Shown piece after piece: positions 36,601 to 44,394 of a stretch of 64,000 bases of DNA. Origin of the DNA: Archivesica marissinica (lineage: Eukaryota; Mollusca; Bivalvia; Venerida; Vesicomyidae); assembly GCA_014843695.1 (NCBI GenBank), contig CM026390.1, positions 96,575,970-96,639,969 of the forward strand, in the 5' to 3' direction. Within the stretch, counting starts at the first letter, position 1, and each line of letters begins with the position of its first letter. Below the pieces are notes generated by a model. The model had not been told where the DNA came from. It saw only the letters and a program-made list of their open reading frames with translations, and ran no database searches. A program made the translations under genes and the position numbers.

Positions 36601-39252
36601 TCGCCTTCTTGGTGAGAAATGGCTAGACTTCTGTCTATATCAGTATTCTCGCCTTCTTGATGAGAAATGGCTATACTTCTGTCTATATCAGTATTCTCGC
36701 CTTCTTGGTGAGAAATGGCTAGACTTCTGTCTACATCAGTGTCCTCAACCTCTTCCTGTTCTGTTTCTAGACTTCTGTCTGTGACAGTGTCCTCATCATC
36801 ACTTTTGTCTTCTGTCTCCTCATCTTCTTGATGAACTACTATTTCTGGACTTCTATCTGCGTCAGCTTCATCTGCGTCAGTGTCCTCATCAACTGTTCTT
36901 CTGTATGTGTCAGGATCACGGGCGTCCCCATGTCGGTCTGTAATTCCTACAAATCTATATCCGTCTTCACTATCAGAGTCTTCATCTACCTCAGTGACGT
37001 CACTTTTATCATTTATCTCCTCCCTCTTGGATGCATCCATATCCTCTTCATCAATCTGTGTATCATCGATCTCATCCTCATCTTCCTGGTGGTCTACCAG
37101 AAACAAATGATTTCGATGCAGTATCTTCTCCTTGTTTGCTACCTTCGATCTTACTTTATAAACAGGAATGTCAGGTCTCGACTGTTCTACTACCTCATAT
37201 ATGTCATCTTCAAATTTATCTTCTATTTTGTGTTTGCCCCGAAAAGCTAATCTACGCACAAGTACTCTATCTACAACTGATATCTTTACTGCTTTGGCTT
37301 TCTTGTCGTAGTACCTCTTCTGTTTACTTTTTTCCTTCTCTATGTGTCTCTGTACTATTTGTTGTGTCTTTCCTATCCTCTCTTGTAAATCCTCTAGGTA
37401 TTCCTGGGTACTGTTGTTTGCTATCCCTTCCTCCCTGGCCTTCTCAAACGTTATATCGATTGGTAATTTTGGCTTTCGCCCAAACATTAACTCGTATGGC
37501 GAAACTTTGTTGGATTCATGTGGAATACAATTGTAACAATATACTAATGAGTTGATGTATTTCTTCCAATCTTTCTTCTGGTCATTTTCCAGTGTTCCAA
37601 GCATGTCTAGTAATGTCCTGTTGAATCTTTCTGGGCCGGCATTTCCCTGAGGATGATATGGTGTTGTATGTGATTTCTTAATATTCATAGTGTTGCATAG
37701 TTCTTTAATAATTTCACTCTCAAAATTTGCTCCCTGATCTGAATGTAGCCTTGTTGGAATCCCATAATGAATGATAAAGTTGTTATAAAAGGCATCAGCT
37801 GTGGTTTTAGCAGTTTGATTTTTTGTCGGTACTGCAAGTGCATACTTGGTGTAGTGATCGGTAATGACAAGAATATTGCCAATATTTCCTTTGGACGGCT
37901 CTAATGTCAAATAGTCAAAACAGACCAGTTCCAGTGGGTAAGTGCTGTTAACATTTACGAGTGGTGCTCTGGTGTTAACAGATGTCTTTCTTCTGAGGCA
38001 GCGATCACATCTAGTAACCCACTGTTCAACAGCTGTAAACATACCTGGCCAATAGTAACGTCCTCTCATCAGTTTCATTGTCCGGTCTCGCCCTGGGTGG
38101 CCAACATCATTGTGGAGGCCTATCAGTACCTCTTTCTTGTAGCATTCGGGTAATACTAGTTGTTCAATCTCTGTGTCTTCATCCTTAATTGTCCTGAATA
38201 AAATACCTCTCTTTATCTTTAGTTTCTTGAATTGGCTTCTCATTGTTAGGTCATCTTTCTGCATACAATTGTGTGGTATCCTCTTGTCTATCACAGCTCT
38301 CCTCCACTTCTCTATCATCGGGTCTTGTCTCTGCATTTTTCTGATTTCTCTAAGTTCTCTCTGTGCCAGCACTTGTCCTTGCTCTTCAGTTGCTTCGATA
38401 ATATTGATGCTTGATACCGGTAAAATTACAATAGTATTGTCCATCGACATTAGTATTACTATATTATTTATATGTGGTACACTTGGTACATGTAATTAAA
38501 TGGTACACCTGTGTAGTGGATAATTAAAACAGTGGTATACTTTGTCAGTCACTTGGCATGCTACCTAAATCTGGCAATATAATAGACAATTAGAAAAGTA
38601 GTTCATTTTGTACAACAACAGTATGTATGTTCCATAGACATGGTTTCCTGGACAGACTTAGGCAACCTAAGTAGCTGACCAGTACGAAGCAAGGTGTGTG
38701 AGGTGCCTTTCTCAACTATGAATATCAAACCCAGGACCCATGTATGTATGTATGTTCCTTTAATGTCAAACCCCTTGCGGGGACTTAAGACATGTTTTCC
38801 TGGGCAGGCTTTGCCGACCTAAGCGATTAACCAGTACTAAGCAATGTATGTGAGGTGCCTTGCTCAATGACACTACATACGTGGCCTGACCGAGCATCGA
38901 ACCCGGGACCATTCGATTCCAAATCCGACGCTCTACCACTGGACCACGGACGCCACCCATCAATTCCAAAACTGACGATCTACCACAGTACCACAGATGT
39001 CACATAACGGCAGTGTTGCGAGTCCAGGGCACTATTTCTTGCAAAACTGTTATCAATAGTTGTTCCTCGTCAATATTTTGCTAAATACAAACAAATGTTC
39101 AGGCTACCAAAATTTCTGGCGAAAAATTGGGGGGGGGTAATAAAATTCGGTCTGTATGGCGGTTAGCACGACTGTTTCAATGTACCTTGATCCTGATTCC
39201 AACCTGCATACAACAGGCCATTTCCATGCGAGTTGGACACACTTAGATTCAT
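24477..39252 (-). CDS. WDR45B: WDR45B/WIPI3-like PROPPIN (autophagy WD-repeat protein), 5' five exons
   Basis: Gene-level entry for the part in this window. WIPI/PROPPIN proteins are seven-bladed beta-propellers that bind PI3P/PI(3,5)P2 on forming autophagosomes. Five minus-strand exons join in frame to about 208 residues that follow human WDR45B (WIPI3) closely: an N-terminal HGNGLLYAG, then [57 protein letters not shown], and NSLLTFPG with [15 protein letters not shown]. Every junction has GT/AG ends and matching phase. The identified part covers roughly blades 1-4; the later exons, including the lipid-binding F/LRRG motif, are not in the window. Introns are unusually repeat-rich, with a different tandem array in each of introns 2-5 and a gypsy fragment in intron 1. 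Identification is by recalled family sequence, not by search. Confidence 0.93.
24668..24982. other. WDR45B intron 4, non-repetitive part
   Basis: Intronic sequence between the exon 5 acceptor and the 26-bp array. I see no further feature in it. Confidence 0.6.
24983..26782. repeat. 26-bp tandem array with forkhead-type sites, WDR45B intron 4
   Basis: About 69 copies of a 26-bp unit, GCTTGCTATGTAGATATG followed by TAAACAAA. Most copies contain GTAAACAA or GTAAACA, the complement of the DAF-16/FOXO element TTGTTTAC, and many contain AAGCTT. Variation is mainly AAAG, AACG, AATG or AACA at one end and ATATG, ATTTG or ATCTG in the middle. The array lies 315 bp upstream of exon 5 in the gene's orientation. 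Confidence 0.97.
27030..27272 (-). mobile_element. SINE (family C), minus orientation
   Basis: Read on the minus strand it starts with GGCAGGTTCGATCCCC, an RNA polymerase III B-box-like motif. It continues with CAGATGGGACATTAAACC and a segment with AAAGAACCAGAG, a core seen in SINEs of many marine invertebrates, and ends in an AT-rich tail at about 27040. The A-box part of the tRNA-like head is not clear, so the copy is probably 5'-truncated. It sits in WDR45B intron 4. Confidence 0.65.
27563..27657 (-). CDS. WDR45B: WDR45B exon 4
   Basis: The acceptor is TTTTTCTACTTTTAG before GATTGTTGTAG. The exon encodes [20 protein letters not shown] followed by [11 protein letters not shown] and ends ACCAGAG|GTAAGC at 27563/27562. 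Its first G completes the Arg codon begun in exon 3 and its last G begins the Gly codon finished in exon 5. Confidence 0.93.
27791..28353. repeat. 17-bp tandem array, WDR45B intron 3
   Basis: About 33 copies of GCTGGATCCTTCTATAA (17 bp, with a BamHI-type GGATCC in most units; variants GGCTCC and GTATCC). The array is about 135 bp upstream of exon 4 in gene orientation. Flanks at about 27745 and 28508 share a short CGACTTATGGCC-like motif in opposite orientations. Confidence 0.97.
28740..28885 (-). mobile_element. tRNA-derived SINE (family B), minus orientation
   Basis: On the minus strand the head reads GCGCAGTGGTTAGCGCGCTC (A-box region), followed by GATCCTCGGACCGGGAAGTA and a body with CTCCGGGTACTCTGGTTTC. 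The head and body match the element at 46813, so at least two copies of one family are present. Located in WDR45B intron 3. Confidence 0.75.
29116..29389. mobile_element. hAT-like MITE, 274 bp
   Basis: The terminal inverted repeats are CAGGGATCATTCTAG (29116-29130) and CTAGAATGAACCCTG (29375-29389), 15 bp with one mismatch. The CAGGG start suggests the hAT group. Flanking 8-mers are not a clean duplication, so the superfamily is tentative. The interior contains small inverted GGGCGA/TCGCCC stretches; no transposase is present. Confidence 0.6.
29690..29892 (-). repeat. 56-bp repeats of the WDR45B exon 3 end plus its 5' splice site
   Basis: The functional exon 3 tail and donor (29893) is followed in gene orientation by three tandem copies at 56-bp spacing (landmark CTATCACATAC at 29714, 29770 and 29826, and the original at 29882). 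Each copy contains about 30 exon bases (coding for the [10 protein letters not shown] region), the ACAG|GTATGTGATAG donor and intron bases. They are exon-like in sequence but lie downstream of the donor used by the conserved frame. Confidence 0.9.
29893..29980 (-). CDS. WDR45B: WDR45B exon 3
   Basis: The acceptor CTGTATATTTCAG precedes TGATGGTTTGG. The exon encodes [17 protein letters not shown] and then [12 protein letters not shown], ending GACAG|GTATGTG. Phases agree with exon 2 (ends in G, completing GTG for Val) and exon 4. The outermost splice site of the 56-bp series is taken as genuine because only this length keeps the frame and the conserved RRDR-IVVVLD junction. Confidence 0.92.
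30478..32215. repeat. 19-bp tandem array, WDR45B intron 2
   Basis: About 90 copies of a unit close to CCAGTACCTTAACTTGTGT (19 bp; variants with CTCCTGT, CTCATGC, AATACC, CCGTAAC). Read in gene orientation the unit gives GTTAAG|GTACTGGACA, which resembles the exon 2 donor context AACAAAG|GTAATAGACAGG. It abuts the 37-bp array. Confidence 0.95.
32228..34162 (-). repeat. 37-bp tandem array derived from the WDR45B exon 2 donor
   Basis: About 49 good copies (32228-34040) and three decayed ones (34041-34162) lead directly into exon 2. In gene orientation the unit reads ATATCCTCCATATACAG|GTAATACACTGTA. The real exon end is ATATCCTCCAAACAAAG|GTAATAGACAGG. Exon 2's last bases and donor therefore behave as the terminal unit of the array, and each unit carries an AG|GTAAT donor-like site. 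The long plus-strand open frames here (repeating [14 protein letters not shown] peptides) are repeat artefacts. Confidence 0.9.
34163..34339 (-). CDS. WDR45B: WDR45B exon 2
   Basis: The acceptor TTGTTGACTTCAG precedes GTTGTTTTGCATG. It encodes 58 complete codons: [20 protein letters not shown], then [20 protein letters not shown], then [18 protein letters not shown]. The end is CAAAG|GTAATAG at 34163/34162. These are propeller blades 1-2 of the WIPI family. Confidence 0.94.
34457..34545 (-). mobile_element. SINE family B head fragment
   Basis: The minus strand resembles the head of the 46813 element (a TAGTTAGTATGCTCGCCTC-like segment with the same spacing, and ATGCAACC before a degraded B box). 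Only the tRNA-like part remains. Located in WDR45B intron 1. Confidence 0.5.
34667..35077. mobile_element. Non-autonomous element with six GAGGTTTCGTCAAC motifs
   Basis: GGAGGTTTCGTCAAC occurs at 34667 and 34701 and the 14-mer at 34684. The reverse complement GTTGACGAAACCTC occurs at 35023 and 35063, with a one-mismatch copy at 34994. Three direct copies at one end and three inverted at the other fit a 411-bp DNA element with terminal and subterminal transposase-binding sites. The interior holds a short frame ([11 protein letters not shown] then stop, after an acceptor-like TTGTTATAG) that may be a coding relic. Superfamily not recognised. Confidence 0.65.
35229..35624 (-). repeat. 3' LTR of Ty3/gypsy element
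   Basis: On the minus strand the segment begins TGTAACAGACTG and ends CCCCGGTAACA (TG...CA). It is preceded by the purine-rich AAGGTAGGGAAGTG, a fitting polypurine tract, and contains AATAAA (in GAACAATAAACATAG). It lies downstream of the integrase frame in the same orientation. No second LTR copy was found beyond 38450, so the assignment rests on the polypurine tract, the ends and position. Includes a stretch with GGGAAGTAACTC, common in molluscan DNA. Confidence 0.6.
35625..36191 (-). other. 3' non-coding part of the gypsy element
   Basis: AT-rich sequence between the integrase stop and the polypurine tract. No env-like or other frame is supported. Confidence 0.5.
36192..38450 (-). CDS. 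Ty3/gypsy integrase (pol C-terminal part), 5'-truncated element in WDR45B intron 1
   Basis: An intact 752-codon frame. An H2C2 zinc-binding module is seen at H113, H118, C148 and C151. The DDE core is D179 (CFDYLTL), D238 (HSDQGANFE) and E274 (GPERFNRT), giving D-x58-D-x35-E. A region around residues 390-440 fits the post-core GPY/F-like domain. The last 300 residues are strongly acidic and include three copies of a 16-residue unit ([16 protein letters not shown]) near residues 565-620, a 48-bp coding minisatellite at about 36592-36740. Reverse transcriptase, RNase H, protease and gag are absent upstream, where a stop precedes the ATG by a few codons. Integrase inserts retroelement cDNA; this copy alone could not retrotranspose. 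It is either a truncated element or an integrase-only gene (compare GIN1-type domestication). The start at 38450 is the first Met after that stop. Confidence 0.85.
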   Translation of the reverse strand: MSMDNTIVILPVSSINIIEATEEQGQVLAQRELREIRKMQRQDPMIEKWRRAVIDKRIPHNCMQKDDLTMRSQFKKLKIKRGILFRTIKDEDTEIEQLVLPECYKKEVLIGLHNDVGHPGRDRTMKLMRGRYYWPGMFTAVEQWVTRCDRCLRRKTSVNTRAPLVNVNSTYPLELVCFDYLTLEPSKGNIGNILVITDHYTKYALAVPTKNQTAKTTADAFYNNFIIHYGIPTRLHSDQGANFESEIIKELCNTMNIKKSHTTPYHPQGNAGPERFNRTLLDMLGTLENDQKKDWKKYINSLVYCYNCIPHESNKVSPYELMFGRKPKLPIDITFEKAREEGIANNSTQEYLEDLQERIGKTQQIVQRHIEKEKSKQKRYYDKKAKAVKISVVDRVLVRRLAFRGKHKIEDKFEDDIYEVVEQSRPDIPVYKVRSKVANKEKILHRNHLFLVDHQEDEDEIDDTQIDEEDMDASKREEINDKSDVTEVDEDSDSEDGYRFVGITDRHGDARDPDTYRRTVDEDTDADEADADRSPEIVVHQEDEETEDKSDDEDTVTDRSLETEQEEVEDTDVDRSLAISHQEGENTDIDRSIAISHQEGENTDIDRSLAISHQEGENTDADGRIDIAHEVEEDSNTNLDQPVENVEQTVDDLEERTERQEEKTTHITDDTTHGATGGDTERSVPVPKPRRPTRTRKPPERYKDFVMNQMTSRPVDNKLQALDELMRSGLLNNVDSDTAHRLVGAVVGAVIK
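38621..39003 (-). mobile_element. older SINE family A copy, interrupted by a younger copy
   Basis: Body and tail at 38621-38740 and tRNA-like head at 38956-39003 belong to one element, with sequence more diverged than the inner copy. Minus-strand head: GTGGTACTGTGGTAGATCG. It lies about 180 bp inside WDR45B intron 1 from exon 1. Confidence 0.7.
38742..38954 (-). mobile_element. tRNA-derived SINE (family A), full-length, nested
   Basis: Minus strand: the head GGCGTCCGTGGTCCAGTGGT includes an A-box-like segment; GGGTTCGAT is the B box. The body contains GAGCAAGGCACCTCACATAC and CAGGAAAACATGTC, and the tail ends in GGAACATACATACATACA. The flanking ACCCAT at 38736-38741 and 38955-38960 is a target-site duplication inside the older copy. 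Same family as 42199. Confidence 0.85.
39186..39252 (-). CDS. WDR45B: WDR45B exon 1 with start codon
   Basis: Minus-strand ATG at 39252. It encodes [20 protein letters not shown] followed by DQ and the first base of Gly, ending ATCAAG|GTACATTG at 39186/39185. This matches the family N-terminus (MNL, then [13 protein letters not shown]), with Trp in place of the usual Phe before NQD. The exon joins in phase to exon 2 (Gly completed by GT, then CFACG). The 4.8-kb intron 1 contains the gypsy fragment and SINEs. Confidence 0.9.
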
Positions 39253-39294
39253 TATGCATTTGCATTAATTTACGCCTCCTTTTGTGATAAACAA

Positions 39295-39420
39295 AGTTTA
39301 TTTCGGAAGTGGAAGTTGAACAATAACTTCCGGGTTACAAATTTTGGGTTTGTAACTATTCCCCGTCCAATCTTCGTACAGTACCGTCCACAACGTAATA
39401 TACCTATACCTCCGATATTG
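39295..39420 (-). promoter_or_regulatory. probable WDR45B promoter with ETS-type motifs
   Basis: 50-80 bp upstream of the WDR45B ATG are CGGAAGT (39304-39310) and ACTTCCGG (39326-39333), which are opposed ETS/GABP-type sites typical of TATA-less housekeeping promoters, followed by CpG-containing sequence. Inferred from position and motif only. Whether it also drives ECHS1 on the plus strand is unknown. Confidence 0.4.
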
Positions 39421-42198
39421 CACTTGAATAATTTTTAAATTATATTAACGAATACTGTGTGCAAAAGTCGGCAAATAGCAAAGCTTAATTTAAAGTCTCT
39501 TTATATGTTTTAATAGTACAGGCAAGCAGGCGGGCAGGGCAAGCAACCTTTACAAACGACTTCCTAAAATCTAGTAATAGGCCTACAGCGTCGATCTGTT
39601 CGCCCTCGCCAGGATTTCACGCCATGTCTTGGAGCATTATGAATAGCTCGTTTTCCGTTTTGTTTCTGTTCATGTGTTTTTCATTTGTACTGGGTCCACT
39701 GTGGCGCATATTATCATACAAAGTCAGTATGTTGTGGTGGAGTAGGCTAAAAACCTGTTCAAGTTACGCAAGCGACTGACATATTTCTCACAAATCATTT
39801 TATCACTTGTCCCTGATAGGGAGCGAACCTGATGAAAACGATGAAAGGCGGGATAACCCGAACTGTTCTGACAGACTGTACGTGATGGGTGCCATTACCT
39901 GGCTATGTATGATATGGTTAAGCATATTGCAGAAAACAGGTGTATGCGCAATGGGCCTGTAGTATGCATAGTTGTACATTGTGGTTGCCCTTAATATGGG
40001 AGAAACGATGGCTTCCCTTAAATATAAGGGGAATTATCCCTGCTGCAGTGATGGATGGTATATTAGTGCTAAAGCAGGGCAACTCATCTGCGAAGTCATT
40101 CAAGTAGCGTGTGGGTAGGTTGTCGGGACTAGAAGCTTTGTGACTCAAGATGCAGTAGCAGTTTCTTTATCTTCACTGTGACATTATGTGACATGTAAGC
40201 ATTCCATATAGAGTAATCTTAGTACAAAAAGCATACTTTATCTATATATATTCCAATACATGTACATCTACTATCAAACCCCTAATGGGGACCCTGATAG
40301 TAAGCGTCCTTCTGACAAAGGTTTTGGTAGTAATAATGGATACGACTCGTTACATAGCATAGTGTAATGCATAAGATCAAAGATATAAGTAAGTTAGATC
40401 GAGATAAATGGGTAAAATGTGGTCATTGGTTCTATGGTCTTACATGTTCAGCACTGCTGCTAACGGGACAGTTCAGACCTGATGAATAGCTGCATGAAGA
40501 TTATTCCAATAGTAGATCGTACGTATGAAGAAGTATTTGTAGTAGTCAGTTGTTATCGTGATGAGCCTAGTGAGTTCGGATGGGAATATCTACATAGCAG
40601 GGATATGGGGAACAGAGACTGTTCAGATATGGGACAGCAACAAGATTGTAATCTACCCTTCGTAAGTTTAGTCAGTGCCAGTCTAGAGTTTTGAGCATCC
40701 TAGATACAATAGAAGTATATGATCATAGTCGTGCATGGTCCATTATATTTCAGATCCGTTATCCGTTTCCTGGTGAGAACTTTCCTGTTGAGGAATTCTC
40801 TATCACCCTTCTTATCTGATCTTCCTCTGTTTCGAAATAATCTGTGCTTCTTCCTATATATTCTAAGTATTCTTAGTCCTTAGTCAATTAATTGTAGTTT
40901 GTCCTTTGTTGTAGGCCTAACCATCTTTGTGGGGATATGATGTTCTGTGATGTTCTTTGGTGCATATGTGAAGTGTGTCCAAATTTGTACTTAATATTTA
41001 TCCTACAAATATTCTTTATGGCTAACAAGCACATTTATCTTACCTACATAACTTAGTTATGTTTTAACATTTTTCAGCATTTATCTTAGAAACAAATTTA
41101 AATAAATATGCATTCTTGCCGGTATGATATTTCTGTCATTTCTAAGCAATATGCACATTTGGTATACATGTATTAGTTCCACACCGTCCAATATAGTACT
41201 GTGGATTTTGAACTGCAAGGAGAGAAACTATTAATTTTATAGCTGTTAATATTATTTTATGTTATATAGTCGGTTCAAAAGCTCACTTAGAGCTTGGGTG
41301 GCATTGTTGCTATCTTGCCGACTCAAAATAAATCATATCTTAATCTTATCTTAGGCCTACTACCGAATACAACATGATACACAACTACACTGGTTGTATG
41401 TATAGGTCAGACGGTGTTATTGATATAGTGGTCTGGGGTTGGTTGGAAAAGTGTAGGGAAGCCCTTAAGAGTTATTGATACATGAATTGATTGGCTGAGT
41501 AGGTACATGTACTGTCAGCAATAGTGAAAATGATCTCTAAATATTAAAATACATTATATGAGCTACATTATGGAATATTTTAGAATATGTGCATACTATT
41601 TGGTGTCAAATAAATAATAAATAAACACCATATTATAAATGCAGGTGTTAGTGGGAAATATAAAAAAACGCATTGAAATTTGACATTTTCCTCTGGCTCT
41701 AAGGCCAGTCTGTTGAAAACTACTGTCTTTTGTGCCAAACTATTTTTGGGGGAAATCTAATGGCACTGTGTGCTATAATGGTGGCCTATGGAAATTGCAA
41801 TAGCGGTGTCTGACCTAAACCTACAACGAAAAGAAAGCGTCAGCAAATTAGACTGCGCCCATTAAATATGGCTGGATTGAAATATTGTCGTCGATATTTC
41901 GGTCAAATGTTACTGAACAATGGCCGAAAAAACATATTCAAGTATTCTCAAACACATGCAAAATGCATGTCAACACGTAAGTTTCACAATGCGTGTAATA
42001 TTGTGGGATGACATTTTGAATTATGCATGCAATTCAAATGCCAACTGACAAGGTCGTGTATTTATCACTGGTTTTCGCGATATTGAAAAAAATACAAATG
42101 ACCGTTACTGGTCATTTTTTTCAGAAAAGCATCCACTAAAGGCCGGACGAAATTAATTAGAGAGAGAGGCACCTTCCTTTTACTGTGAAGGCAAGTTG
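39421..42198. other. divergent intergenic region, no supported gene
   Basis: Between the two head-to-head genes. I find no conserved exon; the ECHS1 transit-peptide exon may be here but was not recognised. 41268-41360 (through CGACTCAAAATAAATC to a TCTTATCTTA end) has the look of a LINE or SINE 3' end. A fragment at about 40270-40300 (CAAACCCCTAATGGGGACC) resembles the family A SINE tail. Confidence 0.4.
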
Positions 42199-42562
42199 GT
42201 GGCATCCGTGGTCCAGTGGTAGAGCGTCGGATTTGGAATCGAACGTTCCCGGGTTCGATACTCTGTCAGGCCACGTATCTAGTGTCATTGAGCAAGGCAC
42301 CTCACATGCATTGCTTAGTACTGGTTAACCACTTAGGTTGGCTAAGCTTGCCCAGGAAAACATGTCTACATCCCCGCAAGGGGTTTGACATTAATGCAGT
42401 CTTCCCGAAATCCGTAGGACCACCTGACATGTCAGACAAAAAATCCTTCGGTCAGACAAAATATATTGAAAGTTTAAGTGCATTTTAATCATTTGTCTGA
42501 CCGGTGTCATACAAACTCTGGCAAAGTTTCGTGAAGACTGTAATGGAACATACATACATACA
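42199..42562 (+). mobile_element. tRNA-derived SINE (family A), interrupted by a MITE
   Basis: The head GTGGCATCCGTGGTCCAGTG, B box GGGTTCGAT and body through CCCCGCAAGGGGTTTGACAT match the 38742 copy. The tail (GGAACATACATACATAC) resumes at 42545 after a 144-bp insertion. Confidence 0.85.
42397..42540. mobile_element. 144-bp MITE with TAATG target-site duplication
   Basis: The ends CAGTCTTCCCGAAA (42397) and TTTCGTGAAGACTG (to 42540) are inverted repeats with one mismatch. TAATG is duplicated at 42392-42396 and 42541-42545, exactly splitting the host SINE. The interior carries a smaller inverted TCAGACAAA/TTTGTCTGA pair. Confidence 0.85.
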
Positions 42563-42719
42563 TAATGTTGTATTCCTATATATAAGACCTCTACATAAAA
42601 AATGTTTCTGTTATTTCGAGTTCTTATCGTTAAAGCTCATTTTTGCAAAGCTCATTTTTGCATAGCACTTTCCGTCCTGATCCGATGGCGGGATTTCTGA
42701 CCAATATTTTGAAGCTTTT

Positions 42720-43432
42720 CAGTGGTGTGTGTGTGTGTTGTGTGTTGTGGGTGTGTGTGTGTGTTGTGTGTTGTGTGTGTGTGTGTTGTGTGTGTTGTGT
42801 GTTTTGTGTGTTGTGTGTGTTGTGTGTGTTGTGTGTGTGTTGTGTGTGTGTTGTGTGTGTGTTGTGTGTGTGTTGTGTGTTGTTTGTGTTGTGTGTGTTG
42901 TGTGTGTTGTGTGTGTGTTGTGTGTGTGTGTTGTGTGTGTTGTATGTGTGTTGTGTGTGTTGTGTGTGTTGTGTGTATGTGTGTGTATGTTGTGTGTGTG
43001 TTGTGTGTGTATTGTATGTGTTGTGTGTGTGTTGCGTTGTGTGTGTGTAGTGTGTGTATTGTGTGTGTTGTGTATGTGTTGTGTGTGTGTGTTGTGTGTG
43101 TGTTGTGTGTGTGTTGTGTGTGTTGTATGTGTGTTTGTGTTTTGTGTGTTGTGTGTGTGTTGTGCGTTGTTTGTGTATGTGTTGTGTGTGTGTTGTGTGT
43201 GTGTTTGTGCTTTGTGTGTTGTTTGTGTGTTGTGCGTTGTTTGTGTATGTGTTGTGTGTGTTGTTTGTGCTTTGTGTGTGTTTTATGTGTGTTTTGTGTG
43301 TTGTGTGTGTTGTGTGTGTTGTGTGTGTGTGTGTGTGTGGTGTGTGCGTTGTGTGTGTATGTGTGTGTTGTGTGTGATGTGTATGTGTTGTGTGTGTTGT
43401 GTGTGTTGTGTGTGTGTGTGGTTGTGGTGTGT

Positions 43433-43488
<56 letters not shown>

Positions 43489-43560
43489 TGTGTGTGTGGT
43501 GTGTGTGTGTGTGTGTGTGTTGTGTGTGTGTGTGTGTGGTGTGTGTGTGTGTGTGTGTGT

Positions 43561-43608
<48 letters not shown>

Positions 43609-43609
43609 T

Positions 43610-43658
<49 letters not shown>
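42720..43658. repeat. TG-rich microsatellite, about 940 bp
   Basis: Imperfect (TG)n with TGTTG and TGTGTTTTG interruptions, purest at 43440-43660. Long Cys/Val or His/Thr frames on both strands are artefacts. It may adopt Z-DNA. Confidence 0.97.
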
Positions 43659-43660
<2 letters not shown>

Positions 43661-43740
43661 AATATCAAACCCTGTGCGGGGACCTAGACATGTTTTACTG
43701 GGCATGACCGTTCAATTCCAAATCAGACGCTCTACCAGTT
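43659..43740 (-). mobile_element. SINE family A fragment with internal deletion
   Basis: Tail (AATATCAAACCCTGTGCGGG), then part of the body, then part of the head (ATTCCAAATCAGACGCTC) without the intervening B-box region. It directly abuts the TG tract, which is where the family's own ACATACATAC tail would lie; the microsatellite may have grown from it. Confidence 0.6.
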
Positions 43741-43788
43741 ATAAATGAGTGCATTGGTTTTAAGAATAATCCTAAATATTGATATTAA

Positions 43789-44394
43789 AGCAGCATTACA
43801 TCGCAATAAAGGATGTTTTGGGTAAAATATAAATACTAATGTGTGTGTGTGTTTACAAAAATCGAAATAGTCGCTCAGAAACGATAAAATTCCAATAAAT
43901 TTAAACCGTCGTATACGCGAATTTGTTTATCAACACACGAAATGTAAACACGCACAGAGCGCATGCGTGAAACAACAGAGGATGTAGAAAACAACGTATA
44001 TATTTTGAACATGAAAGACTATCTATCTATCTTCCTCTAATGTCGAACCCCTCGTGGGGATGTAGACATGTTCCTAAAAGACTTGGCTAACAGAGGTATG
44101 AATCAACATATCAAGTAATTTAGTTAAAAAAGACAACGTGGGACAAATTGGGACGATGCATTCCGAATATAAATAAGTGCGGACGATGCGTTCCGGTTGT
44201 AAACAAGTGCGTGACCGATCGACTCGGAAAGTCCTACTTTCGGTTTCGAGATTGTTTTATCGCAAAAAAACACTGTTTACCAAATGAACATAAGCATACA
44301 AAGTATAATGTTTGAATGTGTAGCAGCATTGCTACCCATACGTAAAAATTGATTTTTTTCAAATATCTTTTATTTCATGCAATGTAATGCTGCT
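43789..44394. mobile_element. 606-bp DNA element with TTAA target site
   Basis: Terminal inverted repeats AGCAGCATTACATCGCA (from 43789) and TGCAATGTAATGCTGCT (to 44394), both flanked by TTAA (43785-43788 and 44395-44398). TTAA duplication points to the piggyBac or Kolobok group. No transposase remains. It contains a SINE family A tail relic at about 44035-44095. Confidence 0.8.

Noticed and set aside
38742..38954. A functional tRNA gene (B box and A box present)
   Set aside because: The head is followed by a SINE body shared with other copies and the cloverleaf arms are not complete; likewise at 28740, 42199 and 46813.
39624..39779. 52-codon hydrophobic frame (MSWSIMNSSF...) as ECHS1 exon 1
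   Set aside because: No transit-peptide character (few Arg, many bulky hydrophobics) and no donor in the required phase recognised.
40482..40694. 70-codon frame in the intergenic region
   Set aside because: No family recognised, isolated, probably part of a decayed mobile element.
42643..43748. Cys/Val-rich and His/Thr-rich frames of over 300 codons
   Set aside because: Translation of a (TG)n tract on both strands.
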